From: Micromonospora tarapacensis
GTDB lineage: Bacteria > Actinomycetota > Actinomycetes > Mycobacteriales > Micromonosporaceae
Length of the DNA: 64,000 bases
Assembly (NCBI RefSeq): GCF_019697375.1
Contig: NZ_JAHCDI010000004.1
Span: forward strand, 4,513,324 to 4,577,323
Direction of reading: 5' to 3'
Shown one piece after another: positions 37,449 through 45,790 of the stretch. A program made the translations under genes and the position numbers. The notes beneath the pieces are model-generated. The model searched no databases, was not told the DNA's origin, and saw only the letters and a list, made by a program, of their open reading frames with translations. Position 1 is the first letter of the stretch. Every line of letters starts with the position of its first letter.

Positions 37449-38294
37449 TCACCCGCCAATGATGGTCTTGAGCAGCTCTCGGGCCTGACTTTGCAGCGGA
37501 CGACCCGACGCGCAATTGTCTACTTCGACGTGGTCGACCGGCGGACGGAACTCAATATCGATCGAAGTCAGGTACTGCGGCCAGTCAGCAAGCTTGGCTG
37601 CGTCACGGGCAGCTCCGCGATGTCGAACATAGGTCTGCATCGTATCGGCGTCACAGTAGACCCAAACAAGGGCGGTGCTAGCGCCCATATCTTTGTAGGC
37701 GGCCTGCCTGCGCTTGATCCAGGCTAGGTCGTGGAACTCCCGAATAAACGGGGCCGTGACAATCGCACTGTTCCCGCACTGCACGTTCTCGTCGGTAGCG
37801 GCAATGAGGGCCTCGTACTCTCGTGGCCGCACCAGGTCAAAATAGGTTGCTGATTCCCGGTCGTGCGGCGACTGGCCCAGCACTTGTAGCGCGGCCTCGA
37901 CAACGGGTCTAGTCAACGTGTCCTTATCCAGGATCGGCCAGCCGGTCTCCCTGGCAAGCATCCGGCCCAACTCAGTCTTGCCGCTGCCGGCGTAGCCGCC
38001 GATGAGGACCACTTGAGGCTGAGCTAGTCGTGCATCCGGCCGGCGTTCTGTGGCAGGCGCAACGACGACTCTCTTTGAGCGCGACTTGCTGGCGACTAGC
38101 CCTTCGGCCGCGAGCAGCTTCATGGCCTCGGTGATGGTGAAGACGCTGACGTCCCACTGTTCGGCTAGCTCTCGCGTCGAGGGCAAGACGTCACCATCCC
38201 GCAGTGCGCCGGCATCGATCTCGTTCCGGAGGTGCCTAGCGACCTGCTGGTGAAGCGCTTCTGTGCGCGTGAGGCGCTTGTCGGGCGATGACAT
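37449..38294 (-). CDS. GntR-type HTH fused to a P-loop kinase domain
   Basis: A 281-residue fusion. Residues 10-78 are a GntR winged helix (LHQQVARHLRNEIDAGAL, DVLPSTRELAEQWDVSVFTITEAMKLLAAEGLV). Instead of a usual effector domain, residues 93-281 form an AAA_33/zeta-like P-loop kinase with Walker A GGYAGSGKTE (99-108), LDKDTLTRPVVEAAL, and a lid with VRHRGAARD. It reads leftward, away from the transfer operon, in the position of KorSA of pSAM2. Repression of the operon gated by ATP or a phosphorylated ligand is inferred. Inverted repeats in the intergenic region are candidate operators. Confidence 0.8.
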   Translation of the reverse strand: MSSPDKRLTRTEALHQQVARHLRNEIDAGALRDGDVLPSTRELAEQWDVSVFTITEAMKLLAAEGLVASKSRSKRVVVAPATERRPDARLAQPQVVLIGGYAGSGKTELGRMLARETGWPILDKDTLTRPVVEAALQVLGQSPHDRESATYFDLVRPREYEALIAATDENVQCGNSAIVTAPFIREFHDLAWIKRRQAAYKDMGASTALVWVYCDADTMQTYVRHRGAARDAAKLADWPQYLTSIDIEFRPPVDHVEVDNCASGRPLQSQARELLKTIIGG

Positions 38295-38320
38295 CAGGGG
38301 TTCCCGTCGTTGACATGGCG

Positions 38321-38343
38321 CTGGTAGGCCCTGAGGCTACCAG
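38321..38343. promoter_or_regulatory. inverted repeat at the GntR-kinase promoter
   Basis: CTGGTAG (38321-38327) and CTACCAG (38337-38343) are a perfect inverted repeat with a nine-base spacer, 27 bases upstream of the GntR-kinase start. A site for autoregulation is plausible. Confidence 0.4.
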
Positions 38344-38418
38344 TTACCTATCAGAACGCCTGTGCGAGAAGGCGCAGGTCACGGCTAGATCGCCGGGACA
38401 CTCGAAAGAATCTTGGAC

Positions 38419-38452
38419 CTAACAGTTGCTCTGATCACATATCAACTGTTAG
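38419..38452. promoter_or_regulatory. perfect inverted repeat, candidate operator of the transfer operon
   Basis: CTAACAGTTG (38419-38428) and CAACTGTTAG (38443-38452) are perfect inverted copies with a 14-base spacer, in an A+T-rich patch 60-95 bases before the first plus-strand gene. TTGGAC at 38413-38418 could be the -35 of the promoter it covers. The divergent GntR-kinase is the obvious candidate to bind here; binding is inferred. Confidence 0.55.
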
Positions 38453-38512
38453 CTTCGTCTGCATCGGGCACTAGCCCAATGAGGGCAAGCCCCAGTTGAG
38501 AAGGAGTCAGTC

Positions 38513-38845
38513 ATGGGACGTCTGATGCTGGACACGTCGCGGGTGTCGTACGAGGTGTCGGTGAATCCGGTTCCGAAGCTGGACCAGAACGGTCAGCAGA
38601 AGTTCGACCGGGAGACGAAGCAGCCGATGTGGACGGTGCACCTGTACGCGTTGTCGGAGGGCAGTGCGGAGGTCATCAACGTGACGGTGGTGAGTCCGAC
38701 GGTGCCGCCGGTGGCGGTGCGTCAGCCGGTGCTGCCGCTGGACCTGGAGGCGCTGCCCTGGGTCAACGACCGGGACGGCAAGACCCGTCACGGTGTCGCG
38801 TTCAAGGCTGCGGGTCTGCGCCCGATCGAGACCGACACGAAGTAG
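38513..38845 (+). CDS. SCO3933-family regulatory protein (Pra-like)
   Basis: A 110-residue protein opening GRLMLDTSRVSYEVSVNPVPKLD, with FDRETKQPMWTVHLYAL and a C-terminal HGVAFKAAGLRP. This is the small beta-rich family that opens the transfer/replication operon in many AICEs. In pSAM2 the equivalent position is held by Pra, which activates replication, integration and excision. ATG at 38513 follows GAAGGAG. It is the first gene of the plus-strand block and lies next to the divergent GntR-kinase promoter region. Confidence 0.75.
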   Translation: MGRLMLDTSRVSYEVSVNPVPKLDQNGQQKFDRETKQPMWTVHLYALSEGSAEVINVTVVSPTVPPVAVRQPVLPLDLEALPWVNDRDGKTRHGVAFKAAGLRPIETDTK

Positions 38846-38975
38846 CACCCGGTCGTCCGTGACCGGCTCCGCACAGCATCGCTGATGGGTGGACACGGGG
38901 TCGCCGTTGATTGGCGTCGTCTGCGACCCCGCGTCCTGTCAACAAATCCGTTTCCCTGAGTTGGGAGGACTTGTC

Positions 38976-39908
38976 GTGCGCAAGTCTAGTTCGCGGTCCC
39001 CGTTCGGCTGGTCGAACCGTGGTGGGACTGTCACTGTCATCGAGGCTCCGATCGCCCGCTCGTACCGTCGTCGGGCCGTGATCGCGTTCTGGGTCACTTC
39101 CGCCGTGGTTGGCCTGCTCGCCGCGACGGTGTTGTCGCACTACCTGCACCCGATCCTGGGTGCCGTGGCCGGCGTCCTGCTCGGCGTCGTGCTGGGCGCG
39201 GTGGTGTTCGCGCTGATCGTGGCGTGGCCGGTGCTGCGCGTGTTCTGGCACTGGCTACCGGAGATCCTGGTCGGTCTGGCCGTGGTCTACGGCTGGGTGG
39301 CGTTGATGCAGTCGACACCCATGTGGCTGTCGCTGCTGATCGTCGCCCTGGTCGTGGGTGTGCCGGCCGCGATCGGTCCGGTCCGCCGCCGCATCGTGTC
39401 CTGGGCGTGGTGTCTGATCGTGCGGCATCGGCTGCGGTTGTGTTTCGCGGCGTTCCTCGCCACGAACCGGCACGGGTCGCTGCCGCTGATCCTGCTCGCC
39501 CGTCCGACCCCGGCCGGGGAACGGGTCTGGGTGTGGCTACGCCCCGGCCTCTCTCTCCGTGACTTGGAGCAGGACGGCCAGGTGCAGAAGCTGGCCGTGG
39601 CGTGTTGGGCCAACGAGGTCCGCGTGATGCGCGCCAACCGCAAGTACGCGGCGCTGGTCCGGGTGGACATCACCCGCCGTGAACCCCTCGCGCACACGAT
39701 CGTGTCGCCGCTGCCGGACTACGTACCGGCCGATATTCCGTCGAATGCTCCGACGTCTCCGGGCATGCCGCCTGTCGGCCTGGACCTGCCCGACGTGCCG
39801 GACCACCCGGCCCCTGTGCCGGCTGACACCGCCCGGCCGCGCAAACCGCGCAACACCTCGACCACCGAGACGAGCCCGTCCGGGTTCGACCCCTCCGACT
39901 ACGCCTAA
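38976..39908 (+). CDS. membrane protein, N-terminal part of a split TraB-like transfer protein
   Basis: A 310-residue protein. Four or five membrane helices lie between residues 35 and 155 (AVIAFWVTSAVVGLLAATVL; ILGAVAGVLLGVVLGAVVFALIVAWPVL; ILVGLAVVYGWVALM; LSLLIVALVVGVPAAIGPV). A soluble domain follows with LRPGLSLRDLEQDGQVQKLAVACWANEVRV, which resembles the region just before the ATPase in FtsK/TraB proteins, then a Pro-rich tail. GTG at 38976 follows GGGAGGA and is preferred to the upstream ATG at 38889. Together with the next ATPase gene it gives the parts of one TraB. Confidence 0.7.
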   Translation: MRKSSSRSPFGWSNRGGTVTVIEAPIARSYRRRAVIAFWVTSAVVGLLAATVLSHYLHPILGAVAGVLLGVVLGAVVFALIVAWPVLRVFWHWLPEILVGLAVVYGWVALMQSTPMWLSLLIVALVVGVPAAIGPVRRRIVSWAWCLIVRHRLRLCFAAFLATNRHGSLPLILLARPTPAGERVWVWLRPGLSLRDLEQDGQVQKLAVACWANEVRVMRANRKYAALVRVDITRREPLAHTIVSPLPDYVPADIPSNAPTSPGMPPVGLDLPDVPDHPAPVPADTARPRKPRNTSTTETSPSGFDPSDYA

Positions 39909-39981
39909 CCAACCGGGACGGCGCGGACCGAGCACCCACCTGCGGGTCAAGCGTCCGCGCCCCTCCCACCCTGCCCACCTG

Positions 39982-39997
39982 TGACACGTACGTGTCA
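39982..39997. promoter_or_regulatory. 16-bp palindrome, copy 1
   Basis: TGACACGTACGTGTCA, a perfect palindrome, lies in the 112-base gap before the FtsK-like gene, 24 bases from its start. Two more identical copies occur in the element and none was seen in the flanking chromosome. Confidence 0.75.
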
Positions 39998-40020
39998 ACC
40001 CCATCCTCGGGAGCATCGTC

Positions 40021-40884
40021 GTGGACCTCACCGACACCCTGGAACTACCCACCCACCGCGAGCCGCCGGACACGGTGCCGGTCGGCGCGGGCCTGTCCAT
40101 CTTCGATCCGGTGTTCCTCGGCATCGATGAGTTCGGTCAGCCGACGTACCTGCCGATGATCTACCGCAACATCCTCATCGGTGGCGAGCCCGGCGCGGGT
40201 AAGTCGTCGCTGTTGAACACCATCGTCGGGCACGCCGCTCTGTGCCCCGATGTGCGGCTGTGCCTGCTGGATGGCAAGCAGGTCGAACTCGGGTTGTGGA
40301 AGGACGTCGCCGACGTGTTCGTCGGCCCGGACATGGACCTCGCCATCCGCACCCTTCGCCGGGTGCAGGCGGTGATGGACAACCGGTACTCGTTCCTGCT
40401 GTCGCACCGCCGCCGGAAGATCGGCCCCAACGACCTGTTCGGTCAGATCCTCGTGGCCTGCGACGAGATCGCCTACTTCTCCGCCACCGCCGGAGACAAG
40501 AAGGACCAGGACCTGTTCGCCGCGCTGCTACGCGACATCGTCGCCCGTGGCCGCGCCGTCGGCATCATCGTCGCCGCCGCCACGCAACGCCCGTCGTCGG
40601 ACATCATCCCGCCGTCGCTGCGGGACCTGTTCGCCTGGCGGTTCGCTGGCCGCTGCACCAACGACGTGTCCTCCGACATCGTGCTCGGACACGGCTGGTA
40701 CGCCCGCGGCTTCTCCTCCAACAGCATCGACCCGAACAACCAGGGCGAGGGCTACCTCATCGCCGAAGGTGGCATCCCCAACCGCGTGAAGGCCGCCTAC
40801 ATGACCGACACCGACATCATCCGCGTCGCCGACTACGCCACCTGGACCCGCCGCACCAACCACACCCTCGGAGCGGCGGCATGA
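40021..40884 (+). CDS. FtsK/SpoIIIE-type DNA translocase (TraSA-like)
   Basis: A 287-residue ATPase. Walker A is GGEPGAGKSS (about residues 54-63), Walker B ILVACDEIAYF (about 143-153), followed by DIVARGRAVGIIVAAATQRPSSDIIP, typical of FtsK motors. It lacks membrane helices and is close to pSAM2 TraSA in length. In AICEs one such protein moves double-stranded DNA between hyphae. The GTG at 40021 is preceded by CGGGAG. It overlaps the next small gene by ATGA. Confidence 0.88.
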   Translation: MDLTDTLELPTHREPPDTVPVGAGLSIFDPVFLGIDEFGQPTYLPMIYRNILIGGEPGAGKSSLLNTIVGHAALCPDVRLCLLDGKQVELGLWKDVADVFVGPDMDLAIRTLRRVQAVMDNRYSFLLSHRRRKIGPNDLFGQILVACDEIAYFSATAGDKKDQDLFAALLRDIVARGRAVGIIVAAATQRPSSDIIPPSLRDLFAWRFAGRCTNDVSSDIVLGHGWYARGFSSNSIDPNNQGEGYLIAEGGIPNRVKAAYMTDTDIIRVADYATWTRRTNHTLGAAA

Positions 40885-41066
40885 AAACGCAGACGCCACC
40901 CGCTACCCGGGTCCTGGACCTGGTGCTCATCGGCGACAGCGAAGACATCGCCGCACTCACCGCCATCGCCCGCCGCGCGGGCTCACTGGTCTACCGCTCC
41001 GCACCCACCGCCACCGACGACGGACGGCAACGGGTGTTCTTCCGGCTCCACCTGCACCACCGATAG
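40881..41066 (+). CDS. small protein of unknown function
   Basis: A 61-residue protein (opening MKTQTPPATRVLDLVLIGD) with a predicted strand-helix-strand pattern: VLDLVLIGD, IAALTAIARRAG, and a C-terminal RVFFRLHLHHR. ATG overlaps the ATPase stop by four bases, so it is co-translated. Small ORFs at this place are common in AICEs. I do not recognise it. Confidence 0.6.
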   Translation: MKTQTPPATRVLDLVLIGDSEDIAALTAIARRAGSLVYRSAPTATDDGRQRVFFRLHLHHR

Positions 41067-41151
41067 AAGACGGCCGACAGACCGGCCAAAGCCCTGGAAA
41101 AGCTGCCCGGTCTGCCGACCTAACCACCGCCCACGAAAGGACGTGGCCGCC

Positions 41152-41673
41152 ATGAACCCTACCCAAAACCTACCCACCAGCGGTGCGCTGGCCGACCTGA
41201 CCCCGGCCGACATCCTGCGCTGCGCCGCCCGCTACCTCGAACTCCGAGGCTGGACGCAAGGCGTCTACTACGGCCTCACCACCAACACCCCGTTCCCGCC
41301 GGCCTGCGTGTCCGGCGCGATCGGCATGGCCACCTACGGCCACTGCATCCCTCTCCCGCACGACGAGAAAGCCGACCCCGGCGTCCGCGACTACCGGCGC
41401 GCCCTCGACGCCCTGTCCTACTACCTACTCGATCTCGGCCCCGACCCGGCCCGCCCCTACAGCGACGACGAGCCCAGCGGCGACCCGTTCGAGTGGAACG
41501 ACCGACCCGGCCGCACCGCCGCACAGGTCATCGGCACCCTGCGCGACGCGGCCGACGACTACGACTGGACCCACGCCACCGAGGACGACCTCGAAACCTA
41601 CGCCGACGCCTGCGCCTGGGCCGAGCGCCACCCCACCCGCGACGGGTTCCTCGCCTGGCGGGCCGCCCAATGA
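41152..41673 (+). CDS. DUF6197-like protein
   Basis: A 173-residue protein. Its core DILRCAARYLELRGWTQGVYYGL, PPACVSGAIGMATYG and DYRRALDALSYYLLD resembles the actinobacterial DUF6197 family of unknown function, which is common on phages and integrative elements. ATG at 41152 lies ten bases after AAAGGA; an in-frame GTG at 41143 is too close to it. It overlaps the next gene by ATGA. Confidence 0.65.
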   Translation: MNPTQNLPTSGALADLTPADILRCAARYLELRGWTQGVYYGLTTNTPFPPACVSGAIGMATYGHCIPLPHDEKADPGVRDYRRALDALSYYLLDLGPDPARPYSDDEPSGDPFEWNDRPGRTAAQVIGTLRDAADDYDWTHATEDDLETYADACAWAERHPTRDGFLAWRAAQ

Positions 41674-41969
41674 GCGCCCGCCTCGACCGCCGGCTGCTGA
41701 CCGCCGGTATGGGCGTCACCGTCGCCCAGCTCGTCACCCTCTGGGCCGAGCACACCCCGGCCCGTCTGCCCGTGCCGGTGGCCTGCCCTGGCTGCGGCCA
41801 CCCCTACAGCGACACAACGCCGCTGTGCCCGACCGCCGCCGTGGTGCGGCCTCTGCTGCGTCGCCGACGCCACGAGATCCCCGGCGCGATCGACGCTCTG
41901 ACCCCGAATCAGCTCGCCGACCTGACCGGCAAGCGGCTGTCCACCGCGCTTCCCGAGGTGACCCGATGA
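41670..41969 (+). CDS. small zinc-finger-like protein
   Basis: A 99-residue protein with an N-terminal HTH-like helix pair (TVAQLVTLWAEHTP), a CPGCGHPYSDTTPLC segment (three Cys; the fourth ligand is unclear) and a basic C-terminus. It overlaps both neighbours by four bases. Function unknown; nucleic-acid binding is possible. Confidence 0.6.
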   Translation: MSARLDRRLLTAGMGVTVAQLVTLWAEHTPARLPVPVACPGCGHPYSDTTPLCPTAAVVRPLLRRRRHEIPGAIDALTPNQLADLTGKRLSTALPEVTR

Positions 41970-43078
41970 CCTTCCCTGCCTCGATCACCGATGTGACACG
42001 TACGTGTCAAACCGACGTCTCCACTGCCGCGCTGATCACCGCGCTGGAATCCTGCTGGGCCGCGATCCGCGCCCAACACCCCGACGTTCCCGCCGCCGTC
42101 CTCGTGGTCGGCTCCGGCTCACCCACCAAAGCGAACCAGGGCATGACCTGGGGCCACTTCGCCGCCCTGCGCTGGCAAGCCGGCGACCAGCAACTCCCCG
42201 AAGTCCTCATCTCCGGTGAAGGGCTGTCCCGCGAACCGGAAGCCGTGTTCACCACCCTCCTCCACGAAGCCACCCACGCCCTCGCCGACGTGCGAGGCAT
42301 CCAGGACACCTCCCGACAGGGCCGCTGGCACAACAAGAAATTCGCCACCCTCGCCGCCGAACTCGGCCTGTCCACCACCAAGGACGACAAGCTCGGCTAC
42401 TCGCCCTGCACCCTCACCGACATCACCCGCGCCCGCTACAAGGCCACCATCGCGGGTCTCGCCGACGCCCTGCGGTTGCACCGGCACCCCGAGCCGACCG
42501 GGGAAGCCAAAACCCGCACGAACAACAACAACGGCATCTCGGCCGAGTGCGAATGCCCGCGCAAACTGCGCATCTCCCAAACCGCCTTCGAAGAGGCCCC
42601 GATCGTCTGCGCCGCCTGCGGCGCGGCGTTCCTGCCCGAGGACATCGACCGCGACACCTACGAACACCCCACCCTCACCACCGGCAGCGCTCCTGCCAGC
42701 GACGACCACGACCAGGACCAGGCCGACGACGACTCGGAGGACCCGATGGTGTTCTACGACCCGACCGGCGAGCGCTACGGCCTGCCGACCTACCCCTACA
42801 AATTCGCCCCCGGCGACCTACTGACCCGCCGGCAACTGCGTGCCCGCGACCTGCGGCCAGGCGGCCAGGAACCCGCCGCCCAAATCCTCTGGCGGCGCGG
42901 CAAGCGCATCGCCTACCTCTACCGACTCGACCTCGCGCTCCCCAAACGGACCGCCACCCCGGCACAACGTGCCGCCATCGACAAGGCGCTCATCGCGCGG
43001 CGCACCTGCCCCGACTGCCAGCAGGTCAAGCCCTACTACATCTCCCGCCGTACCGGCACCTGCCTCGACTGCCACTGA
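41966..43078 (+). CDS. SprT-like zinc metalloprotein with zinc-ribbon modules
   Basis: A 370-residue protein. The HEATH motif (H100-E101-x-x-H104) and a later His122 in RWHNKKF form a SprT/gluzincin-like zinc site. A zinc ribbon follows (CECPRKLRISQ, then CAACGAAF, about residues 191-215), and the C-terminus has a second set (TCPDCQQ, CLDCH). SprT-like proteins include DNA-protein crosslink proteases (Spartan), so removal of covalent relaxase-type adducts after rolling-circle replication is an attractive idea, but unproven. A palindrome copy lies inside codons 10-15. The gene overlaps its upstream neighbour by four bases. Confidence 0.7.
   Translation: MTFPASITDVTRTCQTDVSTAALITALESCWAAIRAQHPDVPAAVLVVGSGSPTKANQGMTWGHFAALRWQAGDQQLPEVLISGEGLSREPEAVFTTLLHEATHALADVRGIQDTSRQGRWHNKKFATLAAELGLSTTKDDKLGYSPCTLTDITRARYKATIAGLADALRLHRHPEPTGEAKTRTNNNNGISAECECPRKLRISQTAFEEAPIVCAACGAAFLPEDIDRDTYEHPTLTTGSAPASDDHDQDQADDDSEDPMVFYDPTGERYGLPTYPYKFAPGDLLTRRQLRARDLRPGGQEPAAQILWRRGKRIAYLYRLDLALPKRTATPAQRAAIDKALIARRTCPDCQQVKPYYISRRTGTCLDCH
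41994..42009. promoter_or_regulatory. 16-bp palindrome, copy 2
   Basis: TGACACGTACGTGTCA inside the 5' coding part of the SprT-like gene. Copy 1 is non-coding and copy 3 covers a stop codon, so identity cannot come from protein constraint. Confidence 0.75.
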
Positions 43079-43095
43079 GCCGAAAGGACACGACC

Positions 43096-43302
43096 ATGCG
43101 CTACTACGTCACCTTCACCCACACCACCGCCAACGGCGTCGCCTTCGAGTACTTCGAGTACCAGCCCGCCACCCCCATCGCCGGCTACGACGACATCGAC
43201 AACCTCACCACGATGATTCGCGGCTGGGGCCGCACCAACGTCACCGTCATCGCCTTCTCCCCGCTCGCTGACCCCACCCCCACCGCTCGGGCGGCGTCAT
43301 GA
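43096..43302 (+). CDS. small protein of unknown function
   Basis: A 68-residue protein opening MRYYVTFTHTTANGVAFEYFEY, with a beta-hairpin pattern and a helix DDIDNLTTMIRGWG. ATG at 43096 follows GAAAGGA; the stop overlaps the next start (ATGA). Conserved place in AICE operons, no known function. Confidence 0.6.
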   Translation: MRYYVTFTHTTANGVAFEYFEYQPATPIAGYDDIDNLTTMIRGWGRTNVTVIAFSPLADPTPTARAAS

Positions 43303-44186
43303 CCACGCCAACCAATCGATCCTCGCCCGGCTGGGCCTACCTCGGCCTCACCTTGGGCGGACTCGTATCCGTCGCCGCGAACATCGCCCATTCCTTCATT
43401 GCCCCGCCGGATGCTCCGGAGAACTGGAGCCCGGAACCCGGCAAAGTCATCTCGGCGATCGTGTGGCCGCTGTTCCTGTTCATCGCCATCGAGATCCTTG
43501 CCCGCACCCCCTGGCCGACCGGCCTGGGCTGGAACCTGCTCCGCTGGGTCGGTTTCCCGCCCGTGGCCCTGGTCGCCGCGTTCGTGTCCTACCGGCACCT
43601 GTCCGGACTACTCGACCACTACAACGAGGAAACCCTCGTCGTCTGGCTCGGTCCCCTCGCCGTCGATGGCCTGATGCTCAAGGCCACCGCCGCGCTACTC
43701 GCCAACAAACACGCCAACCGGCCCACCAACCCTGTCCCGGCACTGGTGCCGGCCACCCTCGCTGAGGCCCCGTCAACCGACATCCCGGCCTCACCGACGG
43801 TCCGCCCGGCCGCCGCGACCCCGGCCACCAACCCCGAACCCACCAACGAACCGACGCCCGAACCCATCAACCTGCCCACCTCTGGCGAGGCAACCGCACC
43901 CACGACGACGGTCGAACCCGGCCCGGACACCACCGTGACGGACCCGAGCACGGCAACCCCGGTACCCGCGACGGTCACCACCGGCCCACCGGCAGCACTG
44001 CTGCCCAACGCCCGGATCGTCGCCGCCGCACACGAGAAAGCCCACGGTGAGCCCATCACCGCCGGCCAACTCGCCGTCCGGCTGCGCGTACCCACCAGCA
44101 CGGCCGCTGACATCCTCACGGCCCTGATCGATCCGACTGTCAACAACCAACCGCACAACGGCACCGCTGTGGGAGCCACCGCGTGA
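43299..44186 (+). CDS. DUF2637 membrane protein (SpdB-like spread protein)
   Basis: A 295-residue protein with four membrane segments (LGLTLGGLVSVAANIAHSFI; VISAIVWPLFLFIAIEIL; FPPVALVAAFVSYRHLSGLL; WLGPLAVDGLMLKATAALLA), the DUF2637 pattern of plasmid spread proteins. Then comes a Pro/Thr-rich linker and a C-terminal helical part (AGQLAVRLRVPTSTAADIL) that resembles an HTH. Spd proteins help plasmid DNA move along the recipient mycelium. ATG overlaps the upstream stop, and its own stop overlaps the Rep start. Confidence 0.8.
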   Translation: MTTPTNRSSPGWAYLGLTLGGLVSVAANIAHSFIAPPDAPENWSPEPGKVISAIVWPLFLFIAIEILARTPWPTGLGWNLLRWVGFPPVALVAAFVSYRHLSGLLDHYNEETLVVWLGPLAVDGLMLKATAALLANKHANRPTNPVPALVPATLAEAPSTDIPASPTVRPAAATPATNPEPTNEPTPEPINLPTSGEATAPTTTVEPGPDTTVTDPSTATPVPATVTTGPPAALLPNARIVAAAHEKAHGEPITAGQLAVRLRVPTSTAADILTALIDPTVNNQPHNGTAVGATA

Positions 44187-45790
44187 CGTCCTCGACGCTG
44201 CCTCTCGCGCCCGAAACCACCACGGTTTCGGGCACGGGAGCCTGCGCCGACGCAGACACCGGCTACTGGCCCTGGGCCACCCCCACCCGCACCACCCGCA
44301 CCACCCGCAACCCCGCCGCCGACGGGTGGGTACGCGGCCACGACCCGCGCACCGTCGCCTCCGGACGCGCCCGCGCCCAGGACCCCGACTACCCCGACTG
44401 GCTGAACCACGTCAAAGCCGCCTCGGCGTGCAAGCACCCGATCCGGCTCGCCGGGCAGATCCACGTCACCGACGGCGACGGCAACCGGATGGCTACCGTC
44501 GACACCGATGACATGCCCGACGGGGCGATCTACACCCCCTGCGGCAACCGCCGCGCGTCGGTCTGCCCGTCCTGCGCGGAGCTGTACCGCCGCGACACGT
44601 TCCACCTGATCAAAGCCGGCCTGCAAGGCGACCGGTGGGGACTCCCACCCCTGCACGAACACATCGCCATCTTCCTCACCGCCACCGCACCGTCGTTCGG
44701 GCCGGTGCATCACCGGGTGGTCAAGGTCCACGCCGCCGACTGCCGACGTAAGGACGGCTGCACCTGCCGGCCCTCGGCATGCCACCCGTTCGGCCGCACC
44801 TGCCCCCACGGCGTAGAGCTGCGCTGCGGCCAACGTCACAAGGCCGGCGATCCGCACCTGGGTCAGCCGTTGTGTCTGGACTGCTACGACCACCACGGCC
44901 AGGTCGTGTGGAACCACGAAGCACCCGAACTGTGGCGCCGCACCATCCAACAAGTCGACCGCGAACTTCGCCGCCTCGGCCGCACCCACGGCGTCGAGCT
45001 ACGCCGCCGCTACATCAAGGTCTACGAATTCCAGGTACGCGGCGTCGTGCACTACCACGCCCTGATCCGCCTCGACGGCGAGAACCCCGACTGCCCCGGC
45101 GCGATCGTCCCACCCCCACGCGTCATCAGCCGGGACATGTTCGAAACCGCCGTGCGGGCCGCGTTCGTCAAGACCGCCTACACCTCGACCTCGCACCCCG
45201 CCAACAACAACCAGGGGTGGCGGATCGGCTGGGGGGACAAGGGCCTGGACATCAAGCACGTCAACGCCCCCGGCAGTGAGGTCAACCTCGCCCAGATCAC
45301 CGGCTACATCGCCAAGTACGTCACCAAAAGCACCGAGGTAACCGGCCTGAGCCTGCGCCGCGTCGACGACCTCACCGTGGAAATCCACGGCGACCCGACC
45401 ACCCACCTCGGCCGGCTCATCCGCGCCTGCTGGGACATCGGCGAGCACCCCGACTACCAGCGGCTACGCCGGTGGGCGCACCAGTTCGGCTACGGCGGCC
45501 ACATCACCACCAAAAGCCGTGCGTTCTCCGTGACGCTCGGCTTCCTGCGTCACCAGCGCACCATCTGGCGACGCACCGAAGGCCACCCCCACACCTGGGA
45601 CGACGAACAAGCCGAACGCGTCATCTACGAACTCGGCTACCAGGCCACCGGCTGGATCACCACCGGAGACGCCCTACTCGCCAACACCGCCGCCGCCCTC
45701 GCCCGCGCCCGACACCAAGCCGGCCTCGACGCCCTCGCCGACGAGCAGGCGGACCACCACCGGACCGCCGCCCAACCCCTGGCCGCTTGA
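44183..45790 (+). CDS. replication initiator, RepSA type
   Basis: A 535-residue rolling-circle initiator of the pSAM2 RepSA class. The N-terminal part has CGNRRASVCPSCAELYRRD (about residues 117-135), a zinc-binding signature of the family. RGVVHYHALIRLDG (about 284-297) supplies the metal-binding histidines of a HUH-like active site, and ITGYIAKYVTKSTE follows; a Tyr here is a candidate nucleophile. GTG at 44183 overlaps the SpdB-like stop. The stop codon lies inside copy 3 of the palindrome. Excised AICEs replicate by this protein before transfer. Confidence 0.88.
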   Translation: MTSSTLPLAPETTTVSGTGACADADTGYWPWATPTRTTRTTRNPAADGWVRGHDPRTVASGRARAQDPDYPDWLNHVKAASACKHPIRLAGQIHVTDGDGNRMATVDTDDMPDGAIYTPCGNRRASVCPSCAELYRRDTFHLIKAGLQGDRWGLPPLHEHIAIFLTATAPSFGPVHHRVVKVHAADCRRKDGCTCRPSACHPFGRTCPHGVELRCGQRHKAGDPHLGQPLCLDCYDHHGQVVWNHEAPELWRRTIQQVDRELRRLGRTHGVELRRRYIKVYEFQVRGVVHYHALIRLDGENPDCPGAIVPPPRVISRDMFETAVRAAFVKTAYTSTSHPANNNQGWRIGWGDKGLDIKHVNAPGSEVNLAQITGYIAKYVTKSTEVTGLSLRRVDDLTVEIHGDPTTHLGRLIRACWDIGEHPDYQRLRRWAHQFGYGGHITTKSRAFSVTLGFLRHQRTIWRRTEGHPHTWDDEQAERVIYELGYQATGWITTGDALLANTAAALARARHQAGLDALADEQADHHRTAAQPLAA

